DNA from: Prostheceraeus crozeri
Lineage: Eukaryota > Platyhelminthes > Polycladida > Euryleptidae
Assembly: GCA_907163375.1 (NCBI GenBank)
Contig: CAJQUW010009261.1
Span: forward strand, 124,001-188,000
Direction: 5' to 3'
Length of the DNA stretch: 64,000 nucleotides
This document shows, piece after piece, positions 11,030-23,513 of the stretch (position 1 is the first letter of the stretch; the number at the start of each line of letters is the position of its first letter). A program made the position numbers and the translations under genes. The notes beneath the pieces were generated by a model, which was given only the letters and a program-made list of their open reading frames with translations, searched no databases and was not told the DNA's origin.

Positions 11030-11924
11030 ATATGGTCAACATTCTTGCTGTCGATTTTTCAAAGGTCTTCGACAAAATAAGCCATCAGATTCTCCTGGAG
11101 ACGCTTCCTAAGTTCCATTGCAACCTCTTTGCCCTGCGCTTCATCGGTAACTTCCTATCTCATCGCAAACAATGAGTGTCTACAAGCAATATTCTGACTC
11201 CTTGGAAAGATGTTACTAGCGGAGTCCCTCAGGGTTCCATTCTTGGCCCCTTGCTTTTATCCTGATGATAGACGATCTTCCTAATCTTCCCGATACTCGA
11301 ATAGTTGCCTACGCCAATGACATTGCCCTTATTCATTTATGTGACCCTGACTCTGTAAAAAACTTCCAGTCGATTGTTGATTCGTTTGTCTCCTGGTCCG
11401 AAACCAAAAAACTGTATCAATGTAAATAAAACAAAATGCCTAACTGCTTCCAGCTTCTCTAAAAATCCCACTGGTACACCCGTTTTTATTCAAGGTTACG
11501 CCATTGAAAATGTTAGTGATTTGAAAATTTTTGGCGTTTTTTCAAAAGTGATCTCTCATGGAACCGGCAATTCCCGGAGCTGTTAAAAAAGTGCTGTCGT
11601 GGTCTGAACTTCTAATGCGCCATCCCCTAAAGCGCTTATATCTTTCTCGTTCTCTTGGGAGAACCATCAGTCCCTAAATTGCCCATGATAATCCCCACGT
11701 AACGCTTTCTTGGCAGAATTTATATTTCAAGGTTAAACCTTCCGTTCTCTTGCTATTTTTACTCGCGCAAATTCCTATGTAAGCGCTAATTCTTAATTCC
11801 TTCGCAAATTCCTCAAATTACTGATTAACACTTCATTCAATTGCAATTGGTATACATTTTAACACCTCATGTGGACTTAAAGACGGAATCTGGGTGATGC
11901 GAAACTACATGTAAGTTGATCATT
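11030..11924 (+). pseudogene. non-LTR retrotransposon (LINE) remnant: reverse transcriptase plus 3' end
   Basis: Across shifted frames three reverse transcriptase blocks can be read in the right order. Block A is AVDFSKVFDKISHQIL with the first catalytic Asp. Block B is TSGVPQGSILGP. Block C is VAYANDIALIH, in which the YADD motif has become YAND. Thumb-like residues follow. Several frameshifts and stops break the frame, so it is dead. The DFSKAFDKV / GVPQGSILGPLLF style is that of jockey/CR1-type LINEs. The 3' part 11603-11924 is repeated at 8424-8703. Confidence 0.75.
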
Positions 11925-11959
11925 GCGGGAATTTATCGATGGTGTTTTGTTTGTCTGTA

Positions 11960-12047
11960 TGATTTTATCATCTTCTAAAAAATATCTCCGAAATTTTCAA
12001 AATATCTCCGCTGAGGTACAATATCTCCGGAGTGGCAACACCGGGAT
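11960..12047. repeat. possible single transposon end with AATATCTCCG repeats
   Basis: AATATCTCCG occurs three times in about 60 bases and is followed by GGAGTGGCAACACCG. Read on the minus strand this is a GGTGTTGCCACTCC end followed by subterminal repeats, similar in style to the CAGGGCTGCCACTC ends of the array at 32.4-46.4 kb. No partner end was found. Confidence 0.35.
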
Positions 12048-12867
12048 AGGCTTATGTCCGCTTCAGATTAACCGGTACACATATGAGTCTATCTGTAGTT
12101 GTGCCCAACTCACTTCCGAAATCCATATGTACTTGTTCAATGCATTCCGCTACAACAGGGCATGGGGGGGGGAATGGCACTCGTCAAGAACAGACGGCTA
12201 TTCAAAGTAACCAACGCATGATTCCAATGTTGTTTTATCAATGAAAAAGAGTTTCGCAAAAATCAAAAGAAATTTATTATGAAAGATAATTGTGGCACAT
12301 GTAGATAAACGTCCGATTAGAAGATTCGCGTGGTCCTACATGTAGTGCATAAAATGAACTTTCGAAGATTTCACGTGCTTCGGTGAGAGATTGCTATTGA
12401 ATCAATTGTCTTCGGGTGAATCCTAGTAGTTGCATTAATGTGGATCAAACCTTCCTAGATGTTCCAGATTCCACAGACTCTAGCACGCCCGTCTCTTAGT
12501 CTCAAGATTTAGGCAGGCTGTTGCCTGATTGCATCATGTGTTAAGTATTGCACATTCTAATTGCACCGTTAAAGAGGACAGATATCTCGATTAACCGAGC
12601 ATGTCTACTTAACAAAATTGTGTTTACAAGCCGAGGATCAGCACTTCGTAAAAGAAACTGTCCTGATTGAACGGAGTACACTGTATATTTCTAACATCCA
12701 CACAGAAGGCTTGCCTCTGAAACTTGCTGCAACTTTCTCTCTGGAAAAGTGTGACAGATAGTTTCTGATCACTTGCTGACATTCTTAAATCTTTCAGTGC
12801 AAATATTTATCTTGTTTGGTAATTCAACTGTTCAAATTACGGAAGTATAGACCTAAAGAATAGAAAA
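12048..12867. other. non-coding sequence
   Basis: No supported feature; includes an 8-base G run near 12165. Confidence 0.45.
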
Positions 12868-13089
12868 TTGCTAGCAGGAGATGTGGATTCTTTGTTCACT
12901 GAAGTGCCGGTTGAAGAAACCTTGGTAGTCTTCCGGCATCTTTCTTCGACCAATCATACAAAGTTACATCGAAGAACTTTCGGAGACATACAATTTCGAA
13001 AGAACCTAGAAGAATATATTCGCTTTCCCGTTATTTTTTCCGGTCTTATGCAGACAATTTTGCATCTTGTAATTGTCGTATCATACTGA
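12868..13089 (+). pseudogene. Penelope-like reverse transcriptase fragment
   Basis: The frame begins with DVDSLFTEVPVEETL. In Penelope-like elements the first catalytic block reads DVxSLFTNIPxxExL, which fits closely. What follows (KLHRRTFGDIQ, then EYIRFPVIF) matches only loosely the segment before the next block. No catalytic YxDD or GIY-YIG endonuclease is present nearby, so this is a short scrap. Confidence 0.5.
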
Positions 13090-14013
13090 CATCATAATTT
13101 TCATTGATGAAGTTAACCCAATGCGCAGTGCATTTCTGTGTTCTAGTTACACCTAGTAGGAGCGGGTAGTCGCATCACTTCGCGATAGAAATTACTGTTT
13201 CAAAATAGGTAAGGGTCACTATGAAGTATAACAATCAACATTCTCGTAATTCAATTTTGCTTGGAGAAGCAATCTCACTGACATACAGCATGGAGCACTA
13301 CAGAAATCCAGAGGTAATGAATGTATGATGGCGCTATTTCGCTTAATAAAATACTAGCACTTTCTTTGTATATGGTTCGTACATATTCAATAAAATTTAG
13401 CTTACCCTGCTCATCATTGACAGTTGAGAAGGATATGGCTTGTGTGGAAAATGTATTGGACATCCTTGAATCTGAAGCGGCACTGAGATGTCCATTTACG
13501 AAGAGTGAGTGTTCCGTGAGAAGTATGCACTATACAGAATGTTCGTTGATTAAACCTGAAATCAATGAAAATTGAGATGAACAATGAAAGACTCATAGCA
13601 GTTACTCTCCATGTGCCAACCTAATAGCAGGCCTGCATAATCCTCGGAGGCCTTGATTTGCAACTTTGTATTCAGGCATATGAGGACAATCCATTGACTC
13701 GACAAGAGACAGTCTTATAATATCATCCATGTATGGGTATGTCAATCGGAATTACGACTCGTGATCAACATTGGCGATCTAGAACGAATTATCTGCTTCA
13801 GATATAAAAACATCCTGATTCGATTAGTGATTTCGAATTAATTTTCACAAAAAGCGATTTTGTAATTTGAGGAATGGTTTCCAAGTAAACATATGATTTA
13901 TTCTTTTGATGAACATTATTACTATCGACGTAGATCAATCAACTTCGACATAGACTTCTTGCATTATAACTCAAAATTGACAGCTAGTAAAACAATTCAT
14001 CCCATTTGTTATG
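13090..14013. other. non-coding sequence
   Basis: Nothing recognisable. Overlapping open frames on both strands at 13275-13596 shadow each other and carry no known motif. Confidence 0.45.
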
Positions 14014-14400
14014 TCATATTGACAAAAATCTGCCGACGTAATAAAATACATCAATTCTCTGCTCACATATAGATCTCGATTCAAGAAAAACATCAGGATC
14101 TCGGGATACAAAAGTTAGCAGAATAGCGGAAAGCGCCGTACCGTGTGTGCTTTCTGTGACATATGAGGACGTGTTGGTGGGATTTGAGGTTGCTCGAGAT
14201 GACCACTCCAAGATCTTTCGAGGAGTCTATAGCCTTAAAGGGCTGGTTATTAAGAACATAACCACTAGATAGATTTCGATGACCAAAGGAGATAGGCGAG
14301 ATTTTTTGGGATTCAAGCGTGATTGCCATTTCCTGAACCACACTGAAATCTCGTCCAGGTCATCTTGCAGATTATCTCATTAACAGCAGTTCCTCTATCA
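14014..14400 (-). pseudogene. LINE reverse transcriptase fragment (thumb region)
   Basis: Minus strand from 14400: DDLDEISVWFRKWQ in one frame. After a frameshift comes ISFGHRNLSSGYVLNNQPF, then KDLGVVISSNLKSHQHV. This is the order seen after the YADD block of jockey/CR1-like LINEs: a W-x-x-W helix, N-P-x-K, then the DLGV block and an H. Truncated at both sides and frame-shifted. Confidence 0.65.
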
Positions 14401-15139
14401 ATAAAATTGGAGCGCAATTCATTTTATACTGTACTCCCAACCTCTCATTGAGTTGAAATTCGCGTCAACTATTTGAAAGCGCACTTAGTCGTAATTACTC
14501 ACATGCCATGTTGCAATCACCCCCAATTCCGTGGTAAATGTGACATTAAAAGTCACTCACCTTGACGGCCATTCTTGCAGAAACCTTTCATTCTATAAGC
14601 GAAACAACACGCTTGAATTCTGCAAGCCTTGAAAAAATCCTATATCGTTAAAATTGAATTATCAATGGTAGCACAGTCGTTCGATACAAGCAAATTAGCC
14701 TTTTTCAGACCGTATTTCCCCCAAACCATCGTATACTTCTAGTGATATCGTGGATGCATAATGATAGCATTGAATTCTACGGACAAATTCTTTAAGTGAA
14801 ATGAACATGTCGATTGTTCAGACTTGAGCATTTTCTGAAAAAAACAATTTCTTCGGTAGATTTGTTTGAAGAGCGGTCAATTCAGTTGCCTCTATTAGGT
14901 AAGATACTTTCCTTCAGCCAGTGTTACTGATTCCCCGAGCGAATTTACGAACACGAAGGGCAAATAGCGTCATATCTCAGAAATAGACAGTAGCTCTTTC
15001 GGGCTTCCCAGGTCAAAATCCTTTTTAGGTTTTTCTCTCGATAAAATAAAAGTGCAGTTAGTCGAGCGAAATCAGTGTGTACGGGTGAAATGTGGCGCTC
15101 ATTGGCGAGCTTGCAAGAAGAGCCATTTTTCACCTCGGG
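14401..15139. other. non-coding sequence
   Basis: No supported feature. Confidence 0.4.
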
Positions 15140-15730
15140 ATATTAGCAGGAAGTTATCATGGACTAGCTTATCCAGGAAAAAACTGCAGCACGACTACTT
15201 GTGTTTGAACTGTGTTCTCACGCCTTGAGCGCAATTTGCTTCGCAAAAATGTCGCCATCTCAATTCAATCAAGAATCGTTAGAACCTGAATGAGCTAGAC
15301 TACGCTGCTGAAGACGAGACCTGGATAGAGAACGGGTGAGAAAATAGGGTTAAGGTCCGAAACTTTGCGGATGAACCAACTCCATTGTTAATCAACAACA
15401 CGAGTCGCCACTCTGCCAAAACAACAGAGGAATTCTCAACACATCGAGGTGTCGATGATGCTTAATGCCATGGCCCAGACCTACTAACCAGATTTAAACT
15501 TGTGTGTCTCTTTGACTGACTCGAATGAGAAATCATGAAAGTCAAGTTTTGAGATGAGGATGCTGTTGTGCATTATTATATTCAAAATTTTCGTTCAGTC
15601 TCTCAAGAGGAGTTCTTACAGGGTGTAGCGCTTTTTGAAAAAAAAGATTCCCTGAATTTTCTCTGAACATTTTTATAAACTGAATTTGACCGAAAAAGTG
15701 ATCTAGTGCCCAAAAAAGGATGACATCAGT
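15140..15730 (+). pseudogene. decayed mariner-like transposase
   Basis: Pieces in different frames keep the mariner order. AEDETWIEN resembles the GDETWI block around the first catalytic Asp. A PDLNLCVS block corresponds to the SPDLNPCDFF region around the last Asp. DEDAVVHYYIQNFRSVSQEE then resembles the C-terminal helix. Many stops and shifts make this an old remnant. Confidence 0.5.
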
Positions 15731-18646
15731 TGATATCAATTGTAGTTAATCCATTAACTGCATAATTTATTGTCTGATAACTGAATGAAGATAGCTGCTT
15801 TTGTTATAACAGTTTTGAATTAAACCAAGCACGTCATATCATGATCATCATATTTCCTCATCTCTATCAAATCATTCGTTAAACATTTGAAAGACGAAGT
15901 TAAAGCTTGGAAGGAGTAATAAACGATGTCGGCACTGATAAAACTGTCGTTCAAGATCAAACATATCGAATCTTTATTCAAAAAAAACAATCTATTATGT
16001 TTTCAATCTACTAACAATCAAAAAAAGAGATAACAAATAACTATATCTAACAATAAGAAGAAAAATAACAGCAATTAGCATATAAGAATATAGGTGACTT
16101 CGGACAGTTAAGAAATATTTGCTTTAATTTGTTCATTTATATTGTGTCACTTATAAAATGACATCAAATATAGTCTTAGTACATGCACCTATAAACTTTG
16201 TCATTAAGTAGTTGATAGCAGCTTAGGACATTGACTTTTAACACTACTAATCACATTAATTTTTCAAATTCCCTTAATTTTCTCTGTTTGCCCTGAGGCG
16301 TATACACGCTGTCTTACCAAAGGTCAGAAAATCTCTTAAACCGTTGTGAGTGGTGACAATGTGATTGAAATGGCGGAGATCATGTAGCTAAATGAAAGTT
16401 CAGTTCAGGTGAATGCCTACATGATAGTACTTTCTAAGTATATTTGACTAAAAATGTTAATAACTGAAATCATTTCTTACTTAATTTACATGATACACGC
16501 TAATTTTACTATCTCGTTGCATTTAAAATAGTAGATTTTTTTCAGAATGTGCTCAAGAAAAGTGTATTTACCTATTTTCAAAACATTCTTGATATGTAGT
16601 TAGTTTAATCCATGTCTCATAATTATCATCGAGAATAGCAAAGTTGTCAAAAATAATAGGTATACTGAAATAGTCTCAATAGTTATTAGTCACACCTTGT
16701 ACTAAGATAGACTTTTGTCAGGTCATGGTGAAACGGCATTGGACCGCTAGTTGCTTGCACATGTTGCTCTCGTTATCACCTATGTTTATCGTAGTCGTAT
16801 TGGGTGCATCGAAACAAATGCAATCATGAGCATTGATAACTATGATGACAATTTCATTCTTAGTCGATATGTTCCGCACATTACTCGGGAATTGATGGAT
16901 GAGAGCAGGAATCGCAATCCACCCAAGAACCGGGATTTGAATGCATGCTTGAAGTTAAAATAATTTCGCAAAAAACCGAAAATTGCATTCCTTGGATGAG
17001 AGCTCCTAAGAATTGTGATCCCTAGTTGAACAATATGAAAGCAAAGAGGAGCAATCGCATGGAAGCAGCTTTGAGATCGTGCTAGTTTATTCAGATGAAA
17101 TAATTATAAAGAGCTGGGATCAATACATAACATGGGAAGAATAATAGCTGAACGCTTAAAAATATCACATGAGAAGCTAAGATGACAGTATAAAGAAGAG
17201 AAGCTAAGACACCGATCAAGTCGACAGAGGGGTGCTGCAGCAATTGCTTATGCAAAAGAAAAGACTCGCTAGAGGGTACAGAGAATTGGTTGGAGACGGA
17301 AAGAAAGATCAGAATAAACAAATTTTGATTAAAAGTAAAAAAATCCAGAGCGATAAACAGAACTTTGTAAGAAGATCCTGAAACACTCTGAAGATGAATG
17401 TCTGAAAATATCTCGTTCTTAAAAGTGCTAGGGCCACAGTATTGATCATTGATCGATCGATTAATTGTTCACTTTTACATGGAATAAATTCCAAACTAGA
17501 ATATCGTTCACATTAGTATAAGATCTATACTAAAGCAAATCGGTGAGCTTCACCAGCATGCCCTTTCATCGTATAACTGCAAATTTATTATCTGTTGCGG
17601 AGAACCACTTTTGTGACAAGCATCGCGGCACATCTTTGCAAAAATGCGCATATCTCCATAAATAAAGAGAAAAGCACCTCTACTCTTCTTCGATTGCTAT
17701 TTGGCAGCAGTACTTGTGAAAATATCAGGTATTCAAAAAATTTAAGTCGGATGACCTTTTTTCTGCACTTGCCTGCATTTAGCTGAGAAATACCCAGTTG
17801 CATTTTAGTAGAGTAAAACGAAGCAAAAAAATTTACGACCATGAAAGCGGCTGCGACAGTGACCAATCGACGCCATTTGTTGAGGAAAATAATGATTGAG
17901 GAAGAGGTTGCAACAGTTATTATCTATTTGTCGCTGGAAGGATCGCCAAGTGCGCGCTCTGTCATAGGCTGCAATGTATTTTGCTGGTCGCCACGACATC
18001 TTGGTAGCTTGTACGTCGCTGCAAATCTTGATGGCCGAGCTTAATGCGCGAGCAAGAAGACGACTTCCCATCTCAGCAACGATGACTAAGCATTCTTGCT
18101 GGCCGCCGCGACCTGGCCGCCTAGTGCGCGCACGCCCTTCCACAGATTTAGTACATCATCAAAGATAACACTCCAAAAGCAATCCTAAAAGTTTCTTAAG
18201 ATTAGGAACATCATTACTTTTAAGTGGACACACGATGATAGGTAGAAAAGCAATCCTAAAGTATCGAGCGCAATTTATGGAATTGCCGTTTTATTATTAG
18301 TCCTTGCATTGATTTTAGATTTTCTTTAAGAGTTACCTGCACGTAATGAACAAAAATCATCATCAGTTTGCTATTCTGATAAAGATGTTCTTCTGTACCT
18401 CTAATTTCTCCTATAACTGCACAAAATTTCCATAATAAAATTTAACCACATAATGCAACCTTTTGTAGGTCACACGCATAATTGATTATACACACATTTA
18501 AGGTATAAATGTGGGAGTCATCAAACGAAAGCTGAGCTATTAACAACAAGCATTATGCCAATTGAAAATCATGTCGGACGTGCGCGTACGTGCGACAAGC
18601 TGTCTCCTTAATCGTAAAATGCATTTGCACGAGTCAGCGATTGATC
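15731..18646. other. mostly non-coding; GC-rich island at about 17830-18150
   Basis: AT-rich DNA without recognised genes. The stretch 17830-18150 stands out by its higher GC and by long open frames on both strands (112 codons minus, 67 and 64 plus). It contains an internal near-repeat, GCTGGTCGCCACGAC and GCTGGCCGCCGCGAC. It could be a captured exon or a transposon piece; no family is recognised. Confidence 0.4.
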
Positions 18647-18654
18647 ATTGCTAG

Positions 18655-20087
18655 CAGTGGCGCAGCAAGGTTTCCCAGAAGGGAGAGGCCTTCCTTATTG
18701 GATCGCACGTGTAGGCCCTATACCTGCAGTTATAAACCAAGCGTAAATCTGAAACTGGGATTAAGTTTTATCTTCTTTCAAGAGTGTGACTAGAGTCTGT
18801 TGAATGATGTGAATATGAAAAGTCTATTAGACTACACAATAGGACTAACCATCCACCTAGGGCCTATCTATGCTTCAATGATAAAAAATAGCAAGGTCAA
18901 TAAAAGGTAGCAATGTGCAGTCTCAGCAGGTGTAGGCCTATATGACATATTTAACACCAAATGATTCTGTCATTTTTGGCTTTAAAACAGTGTGCATGTT
19001 TTAATGTTGTCCATTTAACATGTGTATGTGTTGTATACGTGCATACAATGTTGGCAATGAGTATGGATATAGGTGTTATCATTATCTTAACGACGAACAT
19101 ACTAAGACAAAAGTGCTGAGTTATAAATATGTGCAAGACATTGATTGAAAATTATAATCAGTCGTAGAAAAATATACTGTAGAATGGAGAAATGGATAAA
19201 ATATTGTATGAAAAAATTAATGAAAAACTCACTCAATCCCTTACTCAAACCTAGATATAGATTTGAATATTAAAATGGATGTAACAACCGAAATTATTTA
19301 GAATATGGGAGCTTACCATTATACCACCAAAATGACAATACATTTTAGGCCACCATCATCCTCATATAATCATCAATTATACAAACATAATTCAACTATT
19401 TAATTGCATGTGTATATACATTAAACAATAGCCACTTCAGTACAAAATTGTTAAATGAACTTCAAACGGCGATTTATTTTTGCGAAATCGTTGATCACTT
19501 TTTCACGATCTAACATCATGTCTCGGTCAGCGTACAATAAAGCTAGTTCATTTAAACGGATTTCATTTATTGTTTTATTGTTGAGCGAAGATATTTTTTT
19601 CAAATACTTCGAAGAGCTATAAGATCTTTCATTTGTTGCTGTTGTAGCAAATAGTGAAGCCATTTTTTGGAGAAGAATAGTCAGATTGGGAAATGCTTGC
19701 ATTGCCTTTGCCTCAGCCAAAGCTTCCAAAATTGAATTTGGCCCGTCACAAACTTCTCGGAGCTGCCATCAACATTTCCATCTCAGGAATTCTGCCTTAA
19801 CAACAAATAAACCCAATTCACATCGCACGCACACACGTGATGCTTGATATCAATTTTGACAAACAGTGTGCACTGTACAGTCCTGACACATTCTGCGGAG
19901 AAGTAGATCATTGGCTGGTTGATGCTATAAAATGAATTATTTTGAATTAGAAAATAGTGATAAGGAGTCGGTCGGATTAAACCGTTCATCATGATCATAG
20001 TCGTCTGACGAAGAAATCAGGCATTACGTTATCAACCCAATGGGAGGGAGGTCATGGCACCATGGCCTCCCTCTGGCTGCGCCACTG
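18655..20087. mobile_element. short hAT transposon with exact 8-bp target duplication
   Basis: The left end CAGTGGCGCAGC starts at 18655 and the right end GCTGCGCCACTG stops at 20087. Both are flanked by ATTGCTAG (18647-18654 and 20088-20095). CAGTGGCG ends with an 8-bp duplication are diagnostic of hAT. At 1433 bp the element keeps only the 3' part of a transposase on the minus strand, so it is an internally deleted, non-autonomous copy. Confidence 0.9.
19451..19800 (-). pseudogene. hAT transposase C-terminal dimerisation domain
   Basis: A 92-codon frame (19729-19451) holds FPNLTILLQKMASLFATTAT followed by NERSYSSSKYLKK and IRLNELALL. This is the hAT family C-terminal signature, in which the helix with Glu-Arg-Ser contributes the catalytic Glu. 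About 20 further codons upstream (WKCxWQLREV) fit the same domain behind a stop. The rest of the transposase is missing. It lies in the element 18655-20087 and ends at a TAA after NRRLKFI. Confidence 0.75.
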
Positions 20088-20236
20088 ATTGCTAGGTATG
20101 ACGAATCCTCTTTGAATATGAATTTTCCAAGAAAAATTCTCAAAAATAATACCTTGAGATAAACAAGTAGCTCACTTTCGTGTCGGACGTTGGCTAGCCT
20201 ATGTGCGCAAATTCAAATAACAGCCAAAAGGAAATA

Positions 20237-21002
20237 CAGTGTTTTCCGGATAATTCGTCACCCTTTGGGACATACAAAAAATGGCGAATTAACAATATAA
20301 ATGTATTTCCGTAATCAGCATCTCCAAAACCTGTGTAGTTGTGCATCACGCATTCGCAACTAATTCCCATTAATCAAAGAAAATTCTATAGCTAAAATGT
20401 ATTATACAGTAATTATACAGCTAAAGTCTATTGACGGTTAAACGACCCTTTCTGTGAATGCAGGTAACTGATCAATATGGGTCTGGCCAGACACGATCTT
20501 TGCAGTCTATATTTTCATTAGCTCCACACAAAATCGTCTGTGAATTATTGAATTTAATTATCAAAAGCAATACCTGAAATTTCACTTTGCGTTTCTATTG
20601 GAGAAAGCATCACAAATTGCTTCAATTAATTTAAGTTCTTATATCACAATGTTAGTACAACCATTGAATCAACACTTGATTTTTGCATGTTCCAAGCAAA
20701 TGTTTTGCTATAAAAGCTGTATTTCTCTGCCTGTCTCTTCTAACTTTACAGACTTCTGCTAACGAGAGAATTTTGTAATTGCGCTGAATTGGGGAAGTAT
20801 GCGATTTTCAGGCTTCTTGACGAATTATGCGTAGCGATTAGTATGAAGATTTGCGATTTGGGGATGAATAACGAATTAAAGGTTACGAATTATCCGCACG
20901 TTTTACGATGTGCAACATATGAAACTTACTCGGGAATAGGAGATGTGGCGAATGAAGCGAAATGGCAAATTAACCAGGTGGCGAATTATCCAGAAAACAC
21001 TG
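20237..21002. mobile_element. pogo-like MITE with TA target duplication
   Basis: The left end CAGTGTTTTCCGGATAATTC at 20237 and the right end GAATTATCCAGAAAACACTG ending at 21002 are near-perfect inverted repeats of about 26 bp. Both are flanked by TA (20235-20236, 21003-21004). The 766-bp body repeats the motif GCGAATTA several times near the right end. There is no transposase, so it is a non-autonomous element. CAGT ends with TA duplication suggest the pogo/Tc1 group. Confidence 0.75.
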
Positions 21003-21571
21003 TATTTTCCAATCCTGAAGTGTTTCTATTTCAGAGAGCTCAAGTAGCTTATTTATGAAAAAGCCGATCATCTTGTGACATCACCACTGAAGATGGTCGC
21101 AGGACCGCAATATATTTAGTTCCACGAACTGCATATTTTTGCTTCAAGTGTTGACTCTCGAGGGGGTAGGAGAGCAACATGCGTCGATCTTTTGGTAGAC
21201 GCTTTTTCTCAAACAAAGCTTATCTGTGAAAAAACCGATCATTATAATCAGCTACACGATCTTTATTCAAGTTTCACCATCATATTTCGTCATATTATAT
21301 ATTTTTCCAATTTGTTGCAGAACGTGCATACCTTCATATACTACTGTCGAACATGAGCCATGTGCGCTCACTCACAAGACAAATGTTTTTTCGAAAATGA
21401 AAGGGAATCAGCATTCGAATGATACCAAGTACATGCCTATTTGGTCAACTTGAAAATTTGACATTGTCGTGCGCTGTCCTTCTCATGGAATAGCTCTTTT
21501 AGACTCACAAGGAAGTGGCGATCAAGGAGATGCAGGGACCGCGAAGAGCAACTTGGATCACAATGAAACTG
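21003..21571. other. non-coding sequence
   Basis: No supported feature between the two pogo-like elements. Confidence 0.4.
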
Positions 21572-22085
21572 CAGTCGAATATCTTCATAGTGAATTTCAA
21601 GGGACCAGATAAATAAATTCACTATGAGGAGAGTTCACTTTAAGGTTTCTTAAAATGTGATGTTATATTTTTTTTAAAGCAAGCATATGAAGTCAAAACA
21701 ATAATACAACACCATTTAAACTAATACATGTATTAAGAAAACAAATTTTATAGGGGTATTTACCATTAATACTGTTATCACAATGTCTTGTTAATTGTAA
21801 ATGATAATAAAAATTCAAGATGAAAAATGAAACTACTACAAAATAATCAGTACTGTATGCAGAATAAATACACCATTAATGATAACCACGATGGAAATAA
21901 CTGTCAATACGTGTCTGTACAGTACGTCGCTCGTCAACAGAAGCAATCATGTTTTCCTGTTGATCAAGCTGCAGGGTCACTTTTCCTTTCAAAGAATTTC
22001 CTGATCTGACTCAACAGTAGACACGCTAGAAAGCGCGAAAAAGCGCACGTCAACTTGAAACTATTAGCTACATTGAAACTATTAA

Positions 22086-23513
22086 TAGGGAGTCAAGCGG
22101 TTAACCGGTTAATTAAATTTAACCGGTTAAAAAATAATTGATCGGTTAACCGACGCTTTCCCAACTTTTCTGCTACATTGCAACTACCGCCAAAACATGA
22201 GCGGAAGTTGCGAGCCACAAATGGTGGATCCGGGAAATGATTCGCCAAAGAAGGAAGTTAAGCAAATTAACTATGCTTTTGAGTTCATCTGGATCAAAAA
22301 AAAAACTCAAGCCGCTCATTGGAAGAGGAGTTTGCTCTTTACGATTTAGATCCATCTACCAGTCCTGATTTAGACCCGTTATGCTGGTGGAATACAAATG
22401 AAAATCGTTTCCCAAGAATAGCAAAGCTTGTTAAATTATACCTACAAATACCAGCAACTTCAGCAAGCTCTGAGCGCCTTTTTAGCTTAATGGGAAATAT
22501 TTACAATGAAAAACGGATGAACTTGAGACTCGAAACAGCAGAAGCCATCGTTTTTCTGCATCACAATAACTCTACCTGATTTCTTCGTTTTCCCAGACAA
22601 TTTGTTTTGATAAAATACTCTTATACGTATATTTTGTTGTTACAATAGTTGATATCTGATCATCCAAGATCCATTCCATTATGATAACAAGGAAGTTTTT
22701 AATTCCAGATAAGATTGATGTTTTGATTAGCAATAGAGAATAATGATATAGCCTACCGGGTATATTGTTACTTGTGATGTGTTACCTAACCACATCAGTC
22801 TTGGCTCATTATGAGTAATTTAAAAGTAGAGGAATATCAAGTGATCTTGTATAAAAAGTAAATCTAATTGATATCAGTCTTCTACACATGACCATCTACA
22901 AGGAATTCAACATATTAATATTGATGTATCAATAATAACATAAATATATTAGCAACCTAAAGATAGCTTTGTGTAGCCGTTGTTTTATATTATCTGGTCA
23001 CATCCTATATAAGTTGTGAATTACCATACTGGTACCTCACATTGAATGTTTTGTACAGATTTTATGGTATAATATACATTATTATTATCATTAGTGGATT
23101 TAGATTTTATAATTTATTATTTTGAATAATTAACATGGAATTAGGCACATTCCGTGAAATTGATTTTAGGTTCAAGTTAGCCAGACGGAATAAACTCAAA
23201 TATTCACGAGGGTATACTAAAACATAACAGTATTCTTGAAAATAAAATATTAAGGAAGTAGACCTATAAGCAATCAGTAGAAAATGTTTATGTCCATAAA
23301 GTAAGCGAGCTTACTCAACTGGTATAACAGGCAAACATGCATATACTCATACACTATACTCAGTGCGACTATATAAGCCTTGTATAGTCACATGGAATTG
23401 AAAAACATCTATTACTAGTATTACATCGGTTAACCGGTTAATTTCTCGTCGGTTAACCGGTTAATTTCTCGTCGGTTAACCGGTCAATTTATAATTAACC
23501 GCTTGACTCCCTA
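22086..23513 (+). mobile_element. short hAT transposon with exact 8-bp target duplication
   Basis: The ends TAGGGAGTCAAGCGGTTAA at 22086 and TTAACCGCTTGACTCCCTA ending at 23513 are inverted repeats. Both are flanked by ACTATTAA (22078-22085, 23514-23521). GGTTAACCGGTTAAT motifs are repeated just inside both ends (22095-22150; 23420-23490). It retains only the last domain of a transposase. Confidence 0.9.
22319..22579 (+). pseudogene. hAT transposase C-terminal dimerisation domain
   Basis: About 86 codons read WWNTNENRFPRIAKLVKLYL followed by IPATSASSERLFSLMGNI and a terminal VFLHHN. This is the classic hAT dimerisation domain of ZBED/hobo-type transposases: W-W, FP, ATSAxSERxFS, FL. The frame opens with TTG and there is no ATG. 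Upstream an A-rich run at 22296-22306 breaks the frame. It is the only protein remnant in the 1428-bp element. Confidence 0.8.

Noticed and set aside
16900-16950. tRNA-like T-arm (CCGGGATTTGAA)
   Set aside because: No matching acceptor, D or anticodon arms on either strand.
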